From contig NZ_JAFKDE010000004.1 in NCBI RefSeq assembly GCF_017255295.1, forward strand, positions 186,001 to 250,000: a stretch of DNA of 64,000 bases. Direction: 5' to 3'. Source of the stretch: Nitratireductor aquimarinus. GTDB taxonomy: Bacteria > Pseudomonadota > Alphaproteobacteria > Rhizobiales > Rhizobiaceae. Positions 7,921-17,035 of this stretch are shown here, one piece after another. A program made the position numbers and the translations under genes. Numbering within the stretch: position 1 is the stretch's first letter; each line of letters opens with the position of its first letter. Below the pieces are notes generated by a model that saw nothing but the letters and a program-made list of their open reading frames with translations, ran no database searches and was not told the origin of the DNA.

Positions 7921-8811
7921 TCACTCGGCGGCGAGCGGATAGTCGGTGAAATACTGCCCGGCGATCGCCATCAGCTCACGCACGAAGCCGGTGAGATCGT
8001 CCATCAGCGCGTTGAAGCCCGGCCTTTTCTCCAGTGTGCGCTCATCCATATAGAGGCTGCGGTTGATTTCAATCTGCAGCGCGTGAAGCCCCTGTGCGGG
8101 GCGGCCGTAATGCTCGGTGATGAAACCACCGGCATAGGGCTTGTTGTGCACCACGCAATAGCCGCGCGCCGCCAGGAGACCGATCACGCATTCGGTGAGC
8201 GCCGAAGCGGCGGAAACGCCGAAGCGGTCACCGATGATGAAATCGGGCCGCAGCGCGCCATCGCCGGAACGCACACCCGCCGGCATGGAGTGGCAATCGA
8301 TCAGAATGCCGTGGCCGAAGGTGCAGTGCGTGTCGATCAAAAGGCGCTTCAGGCGCTCGTGATAGGGCACGTAGATGGTCTCGATGCGCGACACGGCCTC
8401 GGCCAGCGGCAGGCGACCCTGATAGATGTCCATCCCCTCGCCCACCAGCTTGGGCACGGTGCCGAGGCCACCGGCCACACGCGGCGAGCGGATATTGGCG
8501 TAAGGCGGCACCGGCTCGGAGAACATGCGCGGGTCGAGTTCCCACGGCTCGCGGTTCACATCCAGATAGGCGCGCGGAAAATTGGCGGTGAGAAGCGGCG
8601 CGCCACAGGCGACCACGCCGGAGAAGAGCTCATCCACATAGCAGTCTTCGGAGCGCCTGATCATGGTCGCATCCAGACGACTCATGTCGAGGAAGCGCTG
8701 GGGATAATGTCGCCCGCTATGCGGCGAGTTGAAAACGAAGGGAGCAGTCTGGAACGCAGGAGAACGCACCTCGAAAGCGGGGATTTTCGCAAAATCCGCT
8801 GCGGCAGTCAT
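7921..8811 (-). CDS. hutG: N-formylglutamate amidohydrolase family protein
   Basis: A 296-residue metallo-hydrolase of the FGase family, which releases formate and glutamate from N-formylglutamate at the end of the histidine degradation route. Diagnostic pieces are FVFNSPHSGRHYP near residue 25, DCYVDELF, NFPRAYLDVNREPWELDPRMF, LLIDTHCTFGHGILIDCHSMP and the C-terminal HALQIEINRSLYM. The frame is open further upstream, but the family begins near MTAAADF, so the ATG at 8811 is chosen; a GGAGG lies 12 bases before it. No other hut genes are in the window, so the substrate may be another N-formyl compound. Confidence 0.85.
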   Translation of the reverse strand: MTAAADFAKIPAFEVRSPAFQTAPFVFNSPHSGRHYPQRFLDMSRLDATMIRRSEDCYVDELFSGVVACGAPLLTANFPRAYLDVNREPWELDPRMFSEPVPPYANIRSPRVAGGLGTVPKLVGEGMDIYQGRLPLAEAVSRIETIYVPYHERLKRLLIDTHCTFGHGILIDCHSMPAGVRSGDGALRPDFIIGDRFGVSAASALTECVIGLLAARGYCVVHNKPYAGGFITEHYGRPAQGLHALQIEINRSLYMDERTLEKRPGFNALMDDLTGFVRELMAIAGQYFTDYPLAAE

Positions 8812-9024
8812 ACGATTTTCACGCCTCCGGCATACTATTTCGGTATAAAATCTGCCATTCGTGCGCACGCCTGTCCAGCCAGTCCACAAGCTGGATCAGC
8901 AGGTTTCACTTGATATTTACCACGCTGGAATCATATAGCTGGTCTCATTCAAGTGAATTGTGGGCAAGCGATTTTTGGGCAAGCGTTTGCGGGTCAATCG
9001 CTCTCGCACTATCTGGACGGCAAA

Positions 9025-9387
9025 ATGGCACGGATTCTCCTGGCGGAAGACGACAATGATATGCGGCGCTTTCTGGTGAAGGCGCTGGAGCGGGCTGGTT
9101 ACGAGGTCGTCGACTTCGACAATGGCGCCGGCGCTTATGACAGGCTGCGCGAAGAACCCTTCTCCCTTCTGTTGACCGACATCGTGATGCCCGAGATGGA
9201 CGGCATCGAGCTGGCTCGCCGCGCCACCGAGATCGATCCGGATCTGAAGGTGATGTTCATCACGGGATTCGCGGCTGTCGCGCTCAATCCCGATTCGAAC
9301 GCACCGCAGGACGCGAAAGTTCTCTCCAAGCCCTTCCATCTGCGTGACCTCGTGAACGAGGTGGAGAAACTTTTGCAGGCCGCCTGA
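9025..9387 (+). CDS. cpdR: CpdR response regulator
   Basis: A 120-residue stand-alone receiver protein, nearly identical from memory to CpdR of rhizobia and Caulobacter. It has the acidic pocket at Asp9-Asp10, the phospho-acceptor Asp52 in LLTDIVMPEMDG, FITGFAAVALNP and the LSKPFHLRDLV segment with the conserved Lys. Unphosphorylated CpdR directs ClpXP to the cell pole and promotes proteolysis of cell-cycle substrates; the CckA-ChpT relay controls it. The frame is open 24 codons upstream, but conserved homology begins at MARILLAEDD, so 9025 is used. Confidence 0.93.
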   Translation: MARILLAEDDNDMRRFLVKALERAGYEVVDFDNGAGAYDRLREEPFSLLLTDIVMPEMDGIELARRATEIDPDLKVMFITGFAAVALNPDSNAPQDAKVLSKPFHLRDLVNEVEKLLQAA

Positions 9388-9505
9388 CCGCGGTTTTCAA
9401 GGCGTTCGGCGAGAGCCGGCAGAGTGATCGTCACATTGCGGTAAAAACACTCAAACTACCTATTGACGCCGGCCTGATTTGTGTGATCTATGCGCGGCGT
9501 CGGAT

Positions 9506-9580
9506 GGGCGTGTAGCTCAGCGGGAGAGCACTACGTTGACATCGTAGGGGTCACTGGTTCAATCCCAGTCACGCCCACCA
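9506..9580 (+). tRNA. tRNA-Val (anticodon GAC)
   Basis: A 75-base tRNA gene with encoded CCA. The acceptor stem is GGGCGTG with CACGCCC, the D-loop contains TAGCTCAGCGGGAGAGC, the anticodon stem-loop is CTACG-TTGACAT-CGTAG with GAC in the loop, and the T-arm is CTGG-TTCAATC-CCAG. All four stems are intact. Confidence 0.97.
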
Positions 9581-9633
9581 TCCTTCCCAAACATCTTGAA
9601 TAAAGATGATGATCTCGAACCGCTCCCGGGTCA

Positions 9634-9647
9634 TCGAGATATCTCGA
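9634..9647. repeat. 14-bp perfect palindrome downstream of tRNA-Val
   Basis: TCGAGATATCTCGA lies between the tRNA and the end of the GntR gene, with an extra GATCTCGA half-site at about 9611. There is no integrase nearby, so an attachment site is not supported. Function unknown. Confidence 0.4.
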
Positions 9648-9701
9648 ACAACTTCCATTCTACCCACTGCGCAGACGCCGCAACGGCGACAGCTCAGTCG
9701 C

Positions 9702-10424
9702 TCACTCCCCCTCCCCGCCGGAAGCCGCGCGGTGCACGGCCAGCGTGAACTGTACGTGGGCGCGCAGCAGCGTGGCGGCATGATCCACGTCGCGGGCAAG
9801 TGCCGCATCCATCAGGCGGGTGTGGCCCTCAAGAGCAAGCGCCTCCTCAAGAAGCGCCCGCGTTGCCGGGTCATGGGTAATGACCTCCCCGCCCGCATCG
9901 GCAGGGGAAAAGAGAAGCGCGTGGTGGTGGCGGCGCAATTGCTCGGAAAGCTGCCGCTGAAACGATTTCAGCCAGACAGAGCGTGCAGCTGCAAGAAGCG
10001 CGGCGTGAAAGGCGTCATGCGCCTCCATCCACTCCGAATAGGCCTGCGCACCGTCATCCAGCGCGGCCGAGGCGCGCGCAAGACGATGATGCGCGGCAAC
10101 GATGGCAGCCTCCCACGCAAGGTCGCCATGGGCGATGGCGTCTTCCAGAAGCGCCACCTCGATCAAAGCACGCGACTGCTCAAGATCCTCCAGCTCCGCA
10201 AACGAAACGGGAGCCACCCGGTAACCCCTGTTGGGGCTCAGCACCACAAGCCCCGCCTCCTCGAACCGCGACAGCGCCTCGCGCAGCGGCGTGTAGCCAA
10301 CGCCATAGCGCTTCGAGAGCGCCATCAGGCGCAGCGGCTCCCCCGGTGCGAGAACGCCGCTCACAATGTCGCGCTTCAGCGCTGCAACGCCGCCCTCGCC
10401 TTCCGGAGTTTTGGTCTGAAGCAT
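9702..10424 (-). CDS. GntR-family (FCD type) transcriptional regulator
   Basis: A regulator of about 240 residues. The N-terminal winged helix includes LKRDIVSGVLAPGEPLRLMALSKRYGVGYTPLREALSRFEEAGLVVLSPNRGYRV. An all-helical FCD ligand domain follows, with ARASAALDD, EAHDAFHAALLAA and the HTRLMDAALARDVDHAATLLRAHV region. The GYTPLREAL recognition-helix pattern is typical. The start is set at the ATG at 10424 (MLQTKTPEG); an in-frame ATG at 10445 is an alternative. It is divergent from kynureninase over a short AT-rich gap with a palindrome, so it probably regulates kynU. The usual KynR is an Lrp-type protein, so this is not that regulator. Confidence 0.85.
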   Translation of the reverse strand: MLQTKTPEGEGGVAALKRDIVSGVLAPGEPLRLMALSKRYGVGYTPLREALSRFEEAGLVVLSPNRGYRVAPVSFAELEDLEQSRALIEVALLEDAIAHGDLAWEAAIVAAHHRLARASAALDDGAQAYSEWMEAHDAFHAALLAAARSVWLKSFQRQLSEQLRRHHHALLFSPADAGGEVITHDPATRALLEEALALEGHTRLMDAALARDVDHAATLLRAHVQFTLAVHRAASGGEGE

Positions 10425-10456
10425 TGTCTTGACCTGAAATCCCATATAATCAATCA

Positions 10457-10470
10457 TATTATATATAATA
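10457..10470. promoter_or_regulatory. Operator-like palindrome between gntR and kynU
   Basis: TATTATATATAATA is a perfect 14-bp palindrome in the short gap between the divergent genes, 26 bases before the kynU ATG. It is the obvious candidate site for the GntR regulator. It could also double as a -10 element, since it is very AT-rich. Confidence 0.5.
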
Positions 10471-10495
10471 ATTCGATCCAGTGGGATAGCGACCA

Positions 10496-11752
10496 ATGAA
10501 TGCACGGGCGGACAATCAGGACACACAGACGATGGCGCGGGCCGATGAGGCCGACCGGCTGGACCCGCTGAAGGCGTTTCGCGAGCGCTTTGCCCTGCCC
10601 GAAGGCGTGATCTATCTGGACGGCAACAGCCTGGGCGTTCTGCCGGCCGGCCTCAGCGCGCATATGAAGGACGTGGTGGAACAGCAATGGGGCGAGCGGC
10701 TCGTGCGCGGCTGGAACGATGCCGGCTGGATCGACCTGCCGGCGCGCGTCGCGGGCAAGATCGCCCGGCTGGTGGGTGCAAAGAAAGACAGTGTCGCGGT
10801 TGGCGATTCCACGACGATCAACGTGTTCAAGGTCCTTTCGGCAGCCCTTTCGCTCAGACCTGACCGCCGCGTGATCCTTTCCGACCGCAACAATTTCCCG
10901 ACCGATCTCTATGTTGCGGACGGGCTCGCGCGTCTTCTGGGCCAGGGTTACGAGCTGAAACTGGCGACCGCCGACGATATGGAAGAAGCCGTCGACGAAA
11001 ACGTGGCGGCGGTGCTTTTGACCGAGGTCGATTACCGCACGGGCCGGCGCTACGACATGGCGGCCATGACGAAGCACATCCACGACAAGGGCGCGCTTGC
11101 GATCTGGGATCTTTGCCACAGCGCCGGTGCTTTTCCGGTTCATCTGGATGCAACGGGCGCAGATTTTGCCATTGGCTGCGGCTACAAATATCTGAATGGC
11201 GGCCCCGGCGCGCCCGCTTTCCTCTACATTGCAGAGCGCCACGTGGCGCATGTGGCCCCGGCGCTTTCGGGCTGGATGGGGCATCAGACGCCCTTCGCCT
11301 TCACCGAGAACTACACGCCGGCAGACGGCATTGCGCGCATGATGGTCGGCACGCCGCCAATCCTTTCCATGTCATCGCTCGACAGGGCGCTGGACGCCTT
11401 CGACGGCGTCGACATGGCGCTGGTGCGCGAGAAGTCGCAGCAGCTTTGTGACCGGTTCATCGCCGAGGTTGAGCAGCGCTGCCCGGAGCTGGAACTGGCG
11501 ACCCCGCGCGACCATGACCAGCGCGGCAGCCAGGTTTCCTTCCGCCATCCGGAAGGCTATGCGGTGATGCAGGCGCTGATCGCCAATGGCGTGATCGGCG
11601 ACTTCCGCGCGCCCGACATTCTGCGCTTCGGCATGACACCGCTCTATCTCAGCCATGCGGATATCGTCACGGCGGCGGAGATCCTGGAACGGGTCATGCG
11701 GGAGCGGCTGTGGGATCAGGAAATCTACCGCAAACGCGCCAAGGTGACCTGA
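10496..11752 (+). CDS. kynU: Kynureninase
   Basis: A 418-residue PLP enzyme that splits L-kynurenine to anthranilate and alanine in tryptophan degradation. It shows YLDGNSLGVLP (40-50), WNDAGWIDLP, GDSTTINVFKVLSAAL, RNNFPTDLYVADGL, WDLCHSAGAFPV and the PLP-binding Lys231 in GCGYKYLNGGPG, then GWMGHQTPFAF. Length is normal. The start could also be the ATG 12 codons later (MARADEADR). The tryptophan dioxygenase and kynurenine formamidase genes that usually accompany it are not in the window. Confidence 0.94.
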   Translation: MNARADNQDTQTMARADEADRLDPLKAFRERFALPEGVIYLDGNSLGVLPAGLSAHMKDVVEQQWGERLVRGWNDAGWIDLPARVAGKIARLVGAKKDSVAVGDSTTINVFKVLSAALSLRPDRRVILSDRNNFPTDLYVADGLARLLGQGYELKLATADDMEEAVDENVAAVLLTEVDYRTGRRYDMAAMTKHIHDKGALAIWDLCHSAGAFPVHLDATGADFAIGCGYKYLNGGPGAPAFLYIAERHVAHVAPALSGWMGHQTPFAFTENYTPADGIARMMVGTPPILSMSSLDRALDAFDGVDMALVREKSQQLCDRFIAEVEQRCPELELATPRDHDQRGSQVSFRHPEGYAVMQALIANGVIGDFRAPDILRFGMTPLYLSHADIVTAAEILERVMRERLWDQEIYRKRAKVT

Positions 11753-11861
11753 ACCGCGGCCATTTCGGCCTGCGTGCCCTGCCCTAGCCTTACGAGAATT
11801 TAATACTAGAACAGATGAAAAGCCGCCCGGAAGCTGGCATAAGACAAGTGGCCTGAAGCGA

Positions 11862-11873
11862 CCGGTATACCGG
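11862..11873. promoter_or_regulatory. 12-bp palindrome upstream of the RND operon
   Basis: CCGGTATACCGG is a perfect palindrome about 48 bases before the start of the membrane fusion gene. It may be an operator. No regulator gene is adjacent. Confidence 0.35.
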
Positions 11874-11920
11874 CTGATGAATGCCACCTCCACCGCCACA
11901 AGATAACAGCCGGAGCGTGC

Positions 11921-13087
11921 ATGTCTTTCTGGAAACAGGCAGTTCTCTGCCTCCTCATTCTCGTTGCCGCCGCGCTGGCGTGGTTCTGGTATTATCCCGG
12001 CGCGCAGAACATTCTGGCCCGTGCGGGACTGATGGAAGAGGCGCCTGCGGCCACGAGTGGAGCCGCTTCAGGCAATGGGCAGCGCGGCCCGGGTGGCGGC
12101 GCGCCCGGTCCCGTGGTCACCGCACCGGTGGCCTATGCCACGATCAATGACAGGCTGAACGCCATCGGCACCGGCCGCGCGCTGCGGTCGGTTTCGGTGA
12201 ACCCGCTCACCTCCGGCACGCTGACCGAGCTTGCCGTCGCATCGGGCGCGGAGGTTCAGGCCGGCGATTTGATCGCAAAGCTGGATTCGGATTCCGAAGA
12301 GATTGCGCTCGACCGCGCCGTCATCGCGCTCGACGACGCCACGACGAAGCTTGAGCGCATCATGGCGCTGCGCGCCTCGAACACGGTGAGCGTGGTACAG
12401 CAGAACGAAGCGGAACTGGCGTTACGCAATGCCGAGCTTGCCAAGCGGGAAGCGCAGCTGGCGCTCGACCGCCGCTCCATCACCGCCCCCATCGACGGCA
12501 CGGTCGGCATTCTGCCGATTTCCGCCGGCAGCTATGTAACCAACAGCACCGAGATCGCGACCATTGACGACCGCTCGCAGATCCTCGTCGATTTCTGGAT
12601 TCCCGAGCGCTATGCCGACCTGATCGAGATCGGCGCGCCGCTGACCGCAGCTTCGGTCGCGCGCAGCTCTTCCGTTCATGAGGGCGAAATCAGCGCGCTC
12701 GACAACCGCATCGACCCCGACAGCCGCACGCTGCGCGTGGAAGGCCGCATCGAGAACCCGGACGACCGGCTGCGCGCGGGCATGGCCTTCACCATCACCA
12801 TGCGCTTCCCCGGCGAAACCTATCCGGCAATCGATCCGCTGGCCGTGCAGTGGAGCGCGGACGGGCCGTTTGTTTGGATCGTGGAGAACGGGAAGGCGCG
12901 CCAGAAGCCGGTGCGGATCATCCAGCGCAACGCAGACAGCGTGCTGGTCGACGCCGAGTTCGCCGAGGGCGATCTGGTGGTGACGCAGGGCATTCACAAC
13001 ATGCGTGAAGGCGCGCCGGTGAACACGGCCGGCAACCCGGCCAGCGCCGGATCGCGCCTTGCCACCGCGGAAGGGTCAGCGACGTGA
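11921..13087 (+). CDS. RND efflux membrane fusion protein (periplasmic adaptor)
   Basis: A 388-residue HlyD/AcrA-type adaptor. One N-terminal membrane anchor lies at residues 6-24, followed by a Gly/Pro-rich linker. Then come lipoyl half-motifs (SVNPLTSGTLTELAVASGAEVQAGDLIAKLD and APIDGTVGILPISAGSYV) around a coiled-coil hairpin at about 125-175, and a beta-barrel with RTLRVEGRIENPDDRLRAGM. It would link the inner-membrane pump to an outer-membrane channel. The stop codon overlaps the start of the pump gene by 4 bases, so the two are coupled. Confidence 0.92.
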   Translation: MSFWKQAVLCLLILVAAALAWFWYYPGAQNILARAGLMEEAPAATSGAASGNGQRGPGGGAPGPVVTAPVAYATINDRLNAIGTGRALRSVSVNPLTSGTLTELAVASGAEVQAGDLIAKLDSDSEEIALDRAVIALDDATTKLERIMALRASNTVSVVQQNEAELALRNAELAKREAQLALDRRSITAPIDGTVGILPISAGSYVTNSTEIATIDDRSQILVDFWIPERYADLIEIGAPLTAASVARSSSVHEGEISALDNRIDPDSRTLRVEGRIENPDDRLRAGMAFTITMRFPGETYPAIDPLAVQWSADGPFVWIVENGKARQKPVRIIQRNADSVLVDAEFAEGDLVVTQGIHNMREGAPVNTAGNPASAGSRLATAEGSAT

Positions 13088-16000
13088 GGGAAGCGCTCCA
13101 CAACGCCCAGACGGGCATTACCGCCCTTTTCGTAAGGCGACCTGTTCTGGCCTTCGTCTTCAACACACTGATCGCCGTTGCGGGTCTGGCAGCGCTGTTC
13201 GGCATCGAGGTGCGCGAACTGCCGGACGTGGACCGCCCGGTAATCACCGTCTCGACCAATTTTTCCGGCGCAGCCGCCGAGACCATGGATCGCGAAGTGA
13301 CCGCGATCATTGAAGGCGCTGTCGCCCGCGTGCCGGGCGTGCAGGCGATCTCGTCGGATTCCTATTACGGACGCAGCCGCGTGACGGTGGAATTCAGCGA
13401 CAGCGTCAACCTCGACACCGCCGCCTCCGACCTTCGCGACGCGGTGAGCCGCATCCAGAACAGCCTGCCCGACGACGCCGATGCGCCACGCATCATCAAG
13501 GCCGACAATGACGCGCAGGCCGTGATGCGCATTGCACTCACCTCCACCACCATGCCTATCCAGGACATGACGACGCTGGTGGAAGACGAGGTGGTGGACG
13601 TCTTGTCCGCCGTGCCCGGCGTCGCCGATGTGCAGGTCTATGGCGACCGCACCGAGATTTTCCGCATCGACATCAACCAGACGAGGCTTTCGAGCCTTGG
13701 GCTGACGGTGGCCGATGTCTCCAGAGCGCTTGGCACGGTCGCGTTCGACACGCCGGCCGGATCTCTGAGCAACACGACGCAGAACCTGACGGTGCGCGCG
13801 ACGGCGGCCATTTCGACGCCCGGGCAGTTCGAAGCGATCTATCTGAAAGACCATGTGCGGCTCGGCGACGTGGCCACGGTGACGCTGGGCGGCGACATCG
13901 GCGAAAGCCAGTTACGCGCCAATGGCCGCACGGGCATCGGCATCGGCATCGTGCGTCAGGCCCAGTCGAACACGCTGGAAATCTCGTCCGGCGTGCGTGC
14001 CGCAGTGGAGCAGCTGAGCACCACCCTGCCCGACGGGGTGGACATTGAGGTGACCAGCGATGATGCGACCTTCATCAATGGCGCAATCCATGAGGTGGAA
14101 ATCGCGCTGGTGATCGCCGTGACGGTCGTGCTTCTGGTGATCTTCCTGTTCCTGCGCGACTTCCGCGCGACACTTATTCCCGGGCTTGCCATTCCGGTGG
14201 CCCTGATCGGCACGCTGGCGACGATCTATCTGGCGGGCTTCTCCATCAACATTCTCACCCTTCTGGCGCTGGTGCTCGCCACCGGCCTTGTGGTGGACGA
14301 CGCCATCGTGGTTCTGGAAAACATCGTGCGCCGTCGCAATGAGGGCATGGGCGCGCGGGCAGCCGCCGTTCTGGGCACGCAGGAGGTGTTTTTCGCCGTG
14401 CTTGCGACCACGGCAACGCTGATCGCGGTGTTCGTGCCGATCTCCTTCCTGCCGGGACAGGCCGGCGGCCTGTTCAAGGAATTCGGCTTCGTGCTGGCGA
14501 TGGCGGTGTTCCTGTCTTCGCTGGTTGCGCTTTCGCTCTGCCCGATGCTCGCCTCACGCATGCTGATCGCGCATCCCGAAGGCGAAGCACGCGAAGACAC
14601 CGGCGTCATCGCCAGGGTGGGCGGCGCGATGACGACGCTCTATCGGAAACTTCTGCGCTTCTGCCTCGATGCACCGGCGCTGATCCTGCTCATTTCGGTG
14701 CTGTTTGCGGGCGCATCCTATGGCGCGTTCGGCTTCATCAAATCCGAAATCACGCCGAGTGAAGACCGCTCCATGGCGTTCATGCGGGTCTCGGCACCGC
14801 AGGGTGTGAGCCTCGATTATTTCGCAGAGCGCCTGCGCCGCATCGAAGCGCTGATCGAGCCGCTGCGCGACAGTGGCGAGATCGTCAGCACCTTCTCCAT
14901 TGCCGGACAGGGTGCTGGCAATAGCGGTTTTCTGGTGCTGCGGCTTGCCCCGTGGGACGAGCGCGACCGCAGCCAGCAGGAAATCGTCGCCGACATCTCC
15001 GAACGGGTCCGCAATGAGCCGGGTGTGCGCGCCTTTGTCTTCCAGCCCAACAGCCTCGGCATCCGTGGCGCGGGCAACGGGCTGAGCTTCGCGGTTGCGG
15101 GCAACAATTTCACAAAGTTATCGGCCACCGCCGCCACCATCGTAGAGGCCATGGGCGAAGATCCGAGTTTCCGGCAGGCGCGGCTTTCCAGCGATTCCAC
15201 GCAGCCGCAGCTCTCCATCGCCATCGACCGCGACCGCGCCTTCGATCTGGGGATCGACATTGACGGCCTCGGCAACACGATCCAGGCCATGCTCGACGGC
15301 CGCAGGATCGGCTCGGTGTTCATCAACGACCGCAGCGTCGACGTGAAACTCGTCTCGACCACCAATCCGGTCGATGACCCGACCGACCTCGAAAACACCT
15401 ATGTGAAGGCCGGTGACGGGCGTTTCGTGCCGCTTTCGGTGATCGCGCGGCTCGAAGAACAGGCCGTGCCGCCATCGCTCTCACGCGAGAACCAGCTGCG
15501 CGCCGTGGGCGTCAGCGCGTCGCTTGCGCCGGGTGTTGCGCTGGGCGAAGCCTATCAGCGGGCGCAGGAGATCGCGGAGCCCCTGCTCGAACCCGGCATG
15601 CGGCTTGTCCCGCTTGGCGAGGCTGCGGCCCTTGGCGAAACCGCCAATTCGATGCAGATCATCTTCGGCTTTGCGCTGGTGATCATCCTTCTGGTGCTGG
15701 CGGCGCAGTTTGAGAGTTTCATCAGTGCGCTGATCATCATGGCAACGGTGCCGCTGGGGCTGGCCTGCGCGGTGTTCGCCATGCTGCTGACGGGCACGAG
15801 CCTCAACGTCTACAGCCAGATCGGCCTTGTGCTTCTGGTCGGCATCATGGCCAAGAACGGCATCCTCATCGTGGAGTTCGCCAATCAGCTTCGTGACCGC
15901 GGGCTCGGGGTGCGCGAAGCCATCGAACAGGCGTCCCTCATCCGCCTGCGGCCCGTGGCGATGACCATGATCTGCACGATCGTGGGCGGGGTGCCGCTGG

Positions 16001-16209
16001 TGATGGCGAGCGGTGCGGGCGCAGAAGCGCGCATCGCGCTCGGCTGGGTGATGGTGGGTGGTCTCGGCCTTGCCACCGTCTCCACCCTCTTCCTCACGCC
16101 GGTCGCCTATCTGCTGCTCGGCCGGTTCATCACGCCCAAGGCGGAAGAGGAGGCGCGGCTGGTGCGCGAGCTCGATCATGCGACCCGACTTGGGGACAAA
16201 ACCACCTGA
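13084..16209 (+). CDS. RND multidrug efflux transporter (AcrB / MexF-like, HAE1 type)
   Basis: A 1,041-residue proton-driven pump with 12 membrane segments and two large periplasmic loops. It starts at GTG 13084 inside the stop of the adaptor gene. Key features are FVRRPVLAFVFNTLI at the N-terminus, the Asp-Asp proton-relay pair in TGLVVDDAIVVLENI (segment 4), the partner Lys in GIMAKNGILIVEFANQLRD (segment 10), and SLIRLRPVAMT. The sequence has the compact porter loops of pumps often found without their own outer-membrane gene, and none is present here. Substrates cannot be inferred. Confidence 0.93.
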   Translation: MREALHNAQTGITALFVRRPVLAFVFNTLIAVAGLAALFGIEVRELPDVDRPVITVSTNFSGAAAETMDREVTAIIEGAVARVPGVQAISSDSYYGRSRVTVEFSDSVNLDTAASDLRDAVSRIQNSLPDDADAPRIIKADNDAQAVMRIALTSTTMPIQDMTTLVEDEVVDVLSAVPGVADVQVYGDRTEIFRIDINQTRLSSLGLTVADVSRALGTVAFDTPAGSLSNTTQNLTVRATAAISTPGQFEAIYLKDHVRLGDVATVTLGGDIGESQLRANGRTGIGIGIVRQAQSNTLEISSGVRAAVEQLSTTLPDGVDIEVTSDDATFINGAIHEVEIALVIAVTVVLLVIFLFLRDFRATLIPGLAIPVALIGTLATIYLAGFSINILTLLALVLATGLVVDDAIVVLENIVRRRNEGMGARAAAVLGTQEVFFAVLATTATLIAVFVPISFLPGQAGGLFKEFGFVLAMAVFLSSLVALSLCPMLASRMLIAHPEGEAREDTGVIARVGGAMTTLYRKLLRFCLDAPALILLISVLFAGASYGAFGFIKSEITPSEDRSMAFMRVSAPQGVSLDYFAERLRRIEALIEPLRDSGEIVSTFSIAGQGAGNSGFLVLRLAPWDERDRSQQEIVADISERVRNEPGVRAFVFQPNSLGIRGAGNGLSFAVAGNNFTKLSATAATIVEAMGEDPSFRQARLSSDSTQPQLSIAIDRDRAFDLGIDIDGLGNTIQAMLDGRRIGSVFINDRSVDVKLVSTTNPVDDPTDLENTYVKAGDGRFVPLSVIARLEEQAVPPSLSRENQLRAVGVSASLAPGVALGEAYQRAQEIAEPLLEPGMRLVPLGEAAALGETANSMQIIFGFALVIILLVLAAQFESFISALIIMATVPLGLACAVFAMLLTGTSLNVYSQIGLVLLVGIMAKNGILIVEFANQLRDRGLGVREAIEQASLIRLRPVAMTMICTIVGGVPLVMASGAGAEARIALGWVMVGGLGLATVSTLFLTPVAYLLLGRFITPKAEEEARLVRELDHATRLGDKTT

Positions 16210-16215
16210 ATGGGC

Positions 16216-16237
16216 GCGCCGCGCAATCGCGCGGCGC
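16216..16237. terminator. GC-rich hairpin after the RND operon
   Basis: GCGCCGCG and CGCGGCGC form an 8-bp stem with a 6-base loop, seven bases after the pump stop codon. A second hairpin follows at about 16286-16303 (GGCGGGAT and ATCCCGCC). Neither has a T-tract, so this is a weak or factor-dependent terminator at best. Confidence 0.45.
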
Positions 16238-16338
16238 CAGGCGGGTGACAATCGCAAAACAAAACTGTATCTGTTCGCGGCGCGCAGGCGGGATCCATCC
16301 CGCCCGCCTGACCAGCTCAACAGCCACGGAGTGCCCCG

Positions 16339-16821
16339 TTGACCACCGGGACAATCAGCATTGAAGAAGCGCAGAAACTGGTGGGACAGGAAGTCGGCCT
16401 GTCCGACTGGCGTGTTGTCACCCAGGAGATGATCGACCAGTTCGCTGCGGCGACGGACGATCACCAGTTCATTCACACCGATCCAGAGCGCGCCGCACGC
16501 GAGACGCCCTATGGCGGAACCATCGCGCATGGTTTCCTGTCGCTCTCGCTGCTCTCGACCATGGTTTTCGAGGCCGTGCCCCGTCTCGACGGTTCGGCGA
16601 TGGGCGTGAATTTCGGCTTTGAGCGCATCCGCTTTCTGGCTCCTATCCGCAGCGGCGCACGCATTCGCGCACGCTTCGTGCTCGCCAACATCAAGCTGCG
16701 CCCCTCGGGCATTGCAGAGGTCAATTACGATGTGACGGTGGAGATCGAGAACTCGATCAAACCCGCCCTCACCGCGCACTGGCTGACGCTTGCCATGCCG
16801 GACCGCTCGCGCGAGGACTAG
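16339..16821 (+). CDS. MaoC-family dehydratase (NodN-like hot-dog hydratase)
   Basis: A 160-residue single hot-dog domain protein of the MaoC/NodN group, expected to hydrate an enoyl thioester or related substrate. The catalytic stretch FAAATDDHQFIHTDPERA (35-52) with Asp and His, followed by TPYGGTIAHGFLSLSL, is the family signature. The start is TTG at 16339, chosen because GGAG lies seven bases upstream and the family N-terminus begins there. No ATG is nearby. Substrate unknown; CoA substrates are most likely. Confidence 0.87.
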   Translation: MTTGTISIEEAQKLVGQEVGLSDWRVVTQEMIDQFAAATDDHQFIHTDPERAARETPYGGTIAHGFLSLSLLSTMVFEAVPRLDGSAMGVNFGFERIRFLAPIRSGARIRARFVLANIKLRPSGIAEVNYDVTVEIENSIKPALTAHWLTLAMPDRSRED

Positions 16822-17035
16822 TTTCGCAAAGCAGGAAGCAGGCGAACACTGGCTGATGCGAATTGCAACAGTCGGTGGCTTTCGCACAGGACATAAGCGC
16901 GCTGCATCATCAACTGTTCAGCGACCTGTTTTTTTTGCAGAAAGAGACAGAATAAGAGAATTATTCTTTATCTTTCGCAAATATCAAATCATAAGGCCTG
17001 AAACGCAGAGCGACGGGCGCGAAAAGAATATTTTC

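Noticed and set aside
9501..9701. Integration (att) site at the tRNA-Val 3' end
   Set aside because: There is no integrase, no direct repeat of the tRNA end and no foreign gene block in the window.
9702..10424. Naming the GntR gene kynR
   Set aside because: KynR is an Lrp/AsnC-family protein; this one is GntR/FCD, so the name would mislead.
16790..17035. N-terminal extension of the methyltransferase back to 16790
   Set aside because: The 82 added residues look non-coding and overlap the end of the MaoC gene; the ATG at 17036 begins the conserved protein.
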